In this document: piece after piece, positions 23,502-25,384 of the stretch | Numbering within the stretch: the stretch's first letter is position 1 | How the letters are laid out: each line of letters opens with the position of its first letter | Source: Candidatus Colimorpha enterica | Lineage (GTDB): Bacteria > Bacillota > Clostridia > Oscillospirales > CAG-272 | NCBI GenBank assembly: GCA_018065475.1 | Contig: JAGHTD010000196.1 | Location: 1 to 25,384, forward strand | DNA: 25,384 nucleotides | Direction: 5' to 3' | Made by a program: the position numbers and the translations under genes | The notes under the pieces: generated by a model | Told to the model about the DNA's origin: nothing | The model's input: the letters and a program-made list of their open reading frames with translations, nothing else | Databases searched by the model: none

Positions 23502-24577
23502 CTTAAAAATCTTCCCGAGACGAGAAGGTCAAGGAGCGCAAGCTCGGTCACGGCGGTGACGACCTGCGGAACTCTTATGGCGAAGCAGGGGTCGTTTCTG
23601 CCTCCGAAGGCGACGGATCCCGGCTTTGCCGGATCGTTCTTCGACACCGTGGTCTGAGGCAGGGCGATCGTCGGGGTGGGTTTCAGCGCAGTCGTGAAGA
23701 CGACGGGCATACCGTTTGAGATACCGCCGTTGATACCGCCCGCGCGGTTGGAGGAAGTCAAAAGGACGTTCTCCGCGGAGATGATCGGGTCGTTCGCCTC
23801 GCTCCCCTTCATCGCCGAGAGGGCGAAGCCGTCGCCGAAGGAGATACCCTTGACGCCGGGGATCGAGAATACGGCGTGCGAGATCACCGATTCGAGACTG
23901 TCGAAGTATGGTTCGCCCACGCCTGCGGGGAGACCGAGGATGACCGTTTCAAGCGTCCCGCCGAGCGAGTCGCCTTCTTCTTTGACACGGAGTATCTCAC
24001 GCTTCATTTCCTCGGCGATCTCCGGGGAAACGACGGGGAAGAAAGCGTTTTTCAGCTCCCCGTGTGTCTTGCGGTCGGAAACATCAGACGGATCGGTCAC
24101 GCTGCCGACCGACTTTATCCTCGTAGCGGCCGAAACGCCGGGAAAACGGCCGCAAAGGACGCTCTCGGCTATCGCTCCGGCGGCGACGAGCAGGGAGGTC
24201 AGACGCCCCGAAAAGAAGCCCCCGCCCCTCATATCGGCAAAGCCGCCGTATTTGACGAAGGTGGTGAAGTCGGCGTGCGACGGGCGGAAATATTCCGGCT
24301 GATCGCCGTCACCGCAGTCGGAGTTGCCGATCGAAATGCAGATCGGCGTGCCGTCGGTGAAACCGCCGAAAACGCCTGCCGTTATTTCAAACCCGTCCGG
24401 CTCGATCCTTGAGGTGGATAACACCCCGTCGGGACGGCGCAGGGAAAGACGGCGGGAAATCAGCTCACCGTCAACGGCGATACCAGCCGGTATCCCGTCG
24501 AGGATGGCCGTCAGCTTTTCTCCTCTGCTTCTTCCGCTGACCGTCAGCGTCACGTTTTTTCCGAAAGTGCTGCTCAT
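23498..24577 (-). CDS. aroC: Chorismate synthase with substituted GESHG motif
   Basis: A 359-residue protein with clear chorismate synthase blocks: STFGKN at the start, LDGIPAGIAVD (26-36), DGTPI (75-79), YFRPSHADFTTFVKYGG (96-112), RGGGFFSGRLTS (117-128), and the C-terminal FKP-type NGGISNGMPVV and RNDPCF segments. It makes chorismate from EPSP with reduced FMN. H101 in PSHAD corresponds to one of the two catalytic histidines. The first, normally in GESHG near residues 14-18, is replaced: the sequence reads GRSRG, so both the Glu and the His are Arg. Length and all other blocks are normal. It starts 4 bases after the aroB stop and overlaps aroE/K by four bases. Confidence 0.93.
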   Translation of the reverse strand: MSSTFGKNVTLTVSGRSRGEKLTAILDGIPAGIAVDGELISRRLSLRRPDGVLSTSRIEPDGFEITAGVFGGFTDGTPICISIGNSDCGDGDQPEYFRPSHADFTTFVKYGGFADMRGGGFFSGRLTSLLVAAGAIAESVLCGRFPGVSAATRIKSVGSVTDPSDVSDRKTHGELKNAFFPVVSPEIAEEMKREILRVKEEGDSLGGTLETVILGLPAGVGEPYFDSLESVISHAVFSIPGVKGISFGDGFALSAMKGSEANDPIISAENVLLTSSNRAGGINGGISNGMPVVFTTALKPTPTIALPQTTVSKNDPAKPGSVAFGGRNDPCFAIRVPQVVTAVTELALLDLLVSGRFLR

Positions 24578-24581
24578 TCGA

Positions 24582-25384
24582 TTATCCCTTCGTTATCCTT
24601 CCGATACGCGCGGATATTTCCTCCGCGTCGAGTTTTTCTGTCCTGTAACTGCCTATCCTGTCGCAGATAATGCAGTTTATCTTCTTTCCTTCGCCCTTTT
24701 TGTCCTTCATCACGAGGGGAAGAAGGGCGTTTGCGTTCGTGCTTATCGAGGTCGGCAGACCGTGGCGGGAGATGAGGGCTGTCAGCCGATCCTTCGCCTC
24801 GCCCTCCGACATACAGAGCATACCGGGGCAGATCGCCTCGCCGTGCAGGAGTCCCTCCGCCATTTCGACGGCGTGACCGACGGTGTGGCCGAAGTTGAGC
24901 ACCCTGCGGGTGCCTTCGTCGCGGAAGTCAAGCCCGACTATCTCGTTTTTCAGCCCGACGGCGCGCTTTATTATCTCGGCGAGGTCGCCCTCGCCTCTTT
25001 CGAGCATTTCAAACAGTCCGGCGTCGAGGACGGCGGCGATCTTGATTATCTCCGCCATACCGCTCTCAAACTGCCTTTCCGGGAGCGATGAAAGCGTGGA
25101 AACGTCTATCATAACGCCTGCCGGCAGGGCGAAACATCCGACCGAGTTCTTCACTCCGCCGAAGTTGACGGCGGTCTTTCCTCCGACCGAAGCGTCCGCC
25201 TGCGAAAGCAGGGTGGTGGGGACGTAATAGCAGGGAATGCCCCTGCCGAAAACGGCACACGTGAACCCGACGAGATCGAGAAGACTTCCGCCTCCGACCG
25301 CGACGACCGGGTCGGCACGTGTCAGCCCGTCCTCAAAGAGGACCGAAAGGAGCCTTGAAGCGTTTTCGACCGTTTTCCCTTCCT
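24582..25384 (-). CDS. aroB: 3-dehydroquinate synthase (partial, N-terminus beyond window)
   Basis: The frame is open to the right edge, giving 267 C-terminal residues, about three quarters of the usual 350-360. It begins in the nucleotide domain: VVAVGGGSLLDLVGF binds NAD, VPTTLLSQADASVGGKTAVN and GVKNSVGCF bind substrate. The zinc ligands are visible as E in SGMAEIIK, H in NFGHTVGHA and H in LLHGEAI. The enzyme turns DAHP into 3-dehydroquinate, the second shikimate step. It is the most upstream aro gene visible; transcription runs right to left through aroC, aroE/K and aroA. The promoter lies outside. Confidence 0.95.
   Translation of the reverse strand, partial: EGKTVENASRLLSVLFEDGLTRADPVVAVGGGSLLDLVGFTCAVFGRGIPCYYVPTTLLSQADASVGGKTAVNFGGVKNSVGCFALPAGVMIDVSTLSSLPERQFESGMAEIIKIAAVLDAGLFEMLERGEGDLAEIIKRAVGLKNEIVGLDFRDEGTRRVLNFGHTVGHAVEMAEGLLHGEAICPGMLCMSEGEAKDRLTALISRHGLPTSISTNANALLPLVMKDKKGEGKKINCIICDRIGSYRTEKLDAEEISARIGRITKG

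Overview
The window looks like chromosomal DNA of a GC-rich, Gram-positive-type bacterium, most likely an uncultured gut Clostridia member (Bacillota). Signs of this are strong AGGAGG-type ribosome binding sites, near-consensus -35/-10 promoters, intrinsic terminators with T-tracts, a compact aroB-aroC-aroE/K-aroA operon with a fused AroE-AroK, a short basic S21 protein, and hairpin-rich intergenic repeats. No rRNA, tRNA or CRISPR array was seen. The taxonomic call is inference.

Layout. (1) 1-1172, minus: free methionine-(R)-sulfoxide reductase (msrC) followed by a serine hydrolase of the beta-lactamase/EstB type that runs off the left edge. (2) 1311-2582, plus: PlsC-like acyltransferase with a C-terminal zinc ribbon, closed by a bidirectional terminator. 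(3) 2658-4682, minus: GH39-like glycosidase and an AlkD-like DNA glycosylase. (4) 4888-13816, plus: a tight seven-gene operon encoding a TIM-barrel sugar isomerase/epimerase, a membrane acyltransferase, a threonine aldolase, GH78 alpha-L-rhamnosidase, a Gfo/Idh/MocA dehydrogenase, a GH20 hexosaminidase and an LUD-domain protein. It has one promoter, which carries a perfect 10+10 bp inverted repeat, and one terminator. (5) 13860-14585: no gene, a mosaic of small hairpins and repeats. (6) 14631-17224, minus: a heparinase II/III-like polysaccharide lyase and rsmJ. (7) 17320-20755, plus: an AT-richer accessory stretch with a second membrane acyltransferase frameshifted in a G11 tract, msrA, and an HNH endonuclease split from a 450-aa downstream ORF at an A7 tract. 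(8) 20809-25384, minus: rpsU with its own consensus promoter, then the shikimate operon.

How they work together. Regions 3, 4 and 6 form a glycan-degradation neighbourhood. None of the glycosidases shows a signal peptide, so the substrate is probably imported as oligosaccharide and cut in the cytoplasm, releasing rhamnose, a HexNAc-type sugar and a GH39 product; the isomerase and dehydrogenase would process the sugars. No transporter or regulator is present in the window.

The observations most worth a second look are the phase-variation-like G11 tract in the second acyltransferase, the A7 slippery junction between the HNH ORF and its downstream ORF, the operator-like palindrome on the operon promoter, the composite inverted repeat at 14290-14473, and a chorismate synthase whose usual GESHG motif reads GRSRG, so that a catalytic histidine is replaced.
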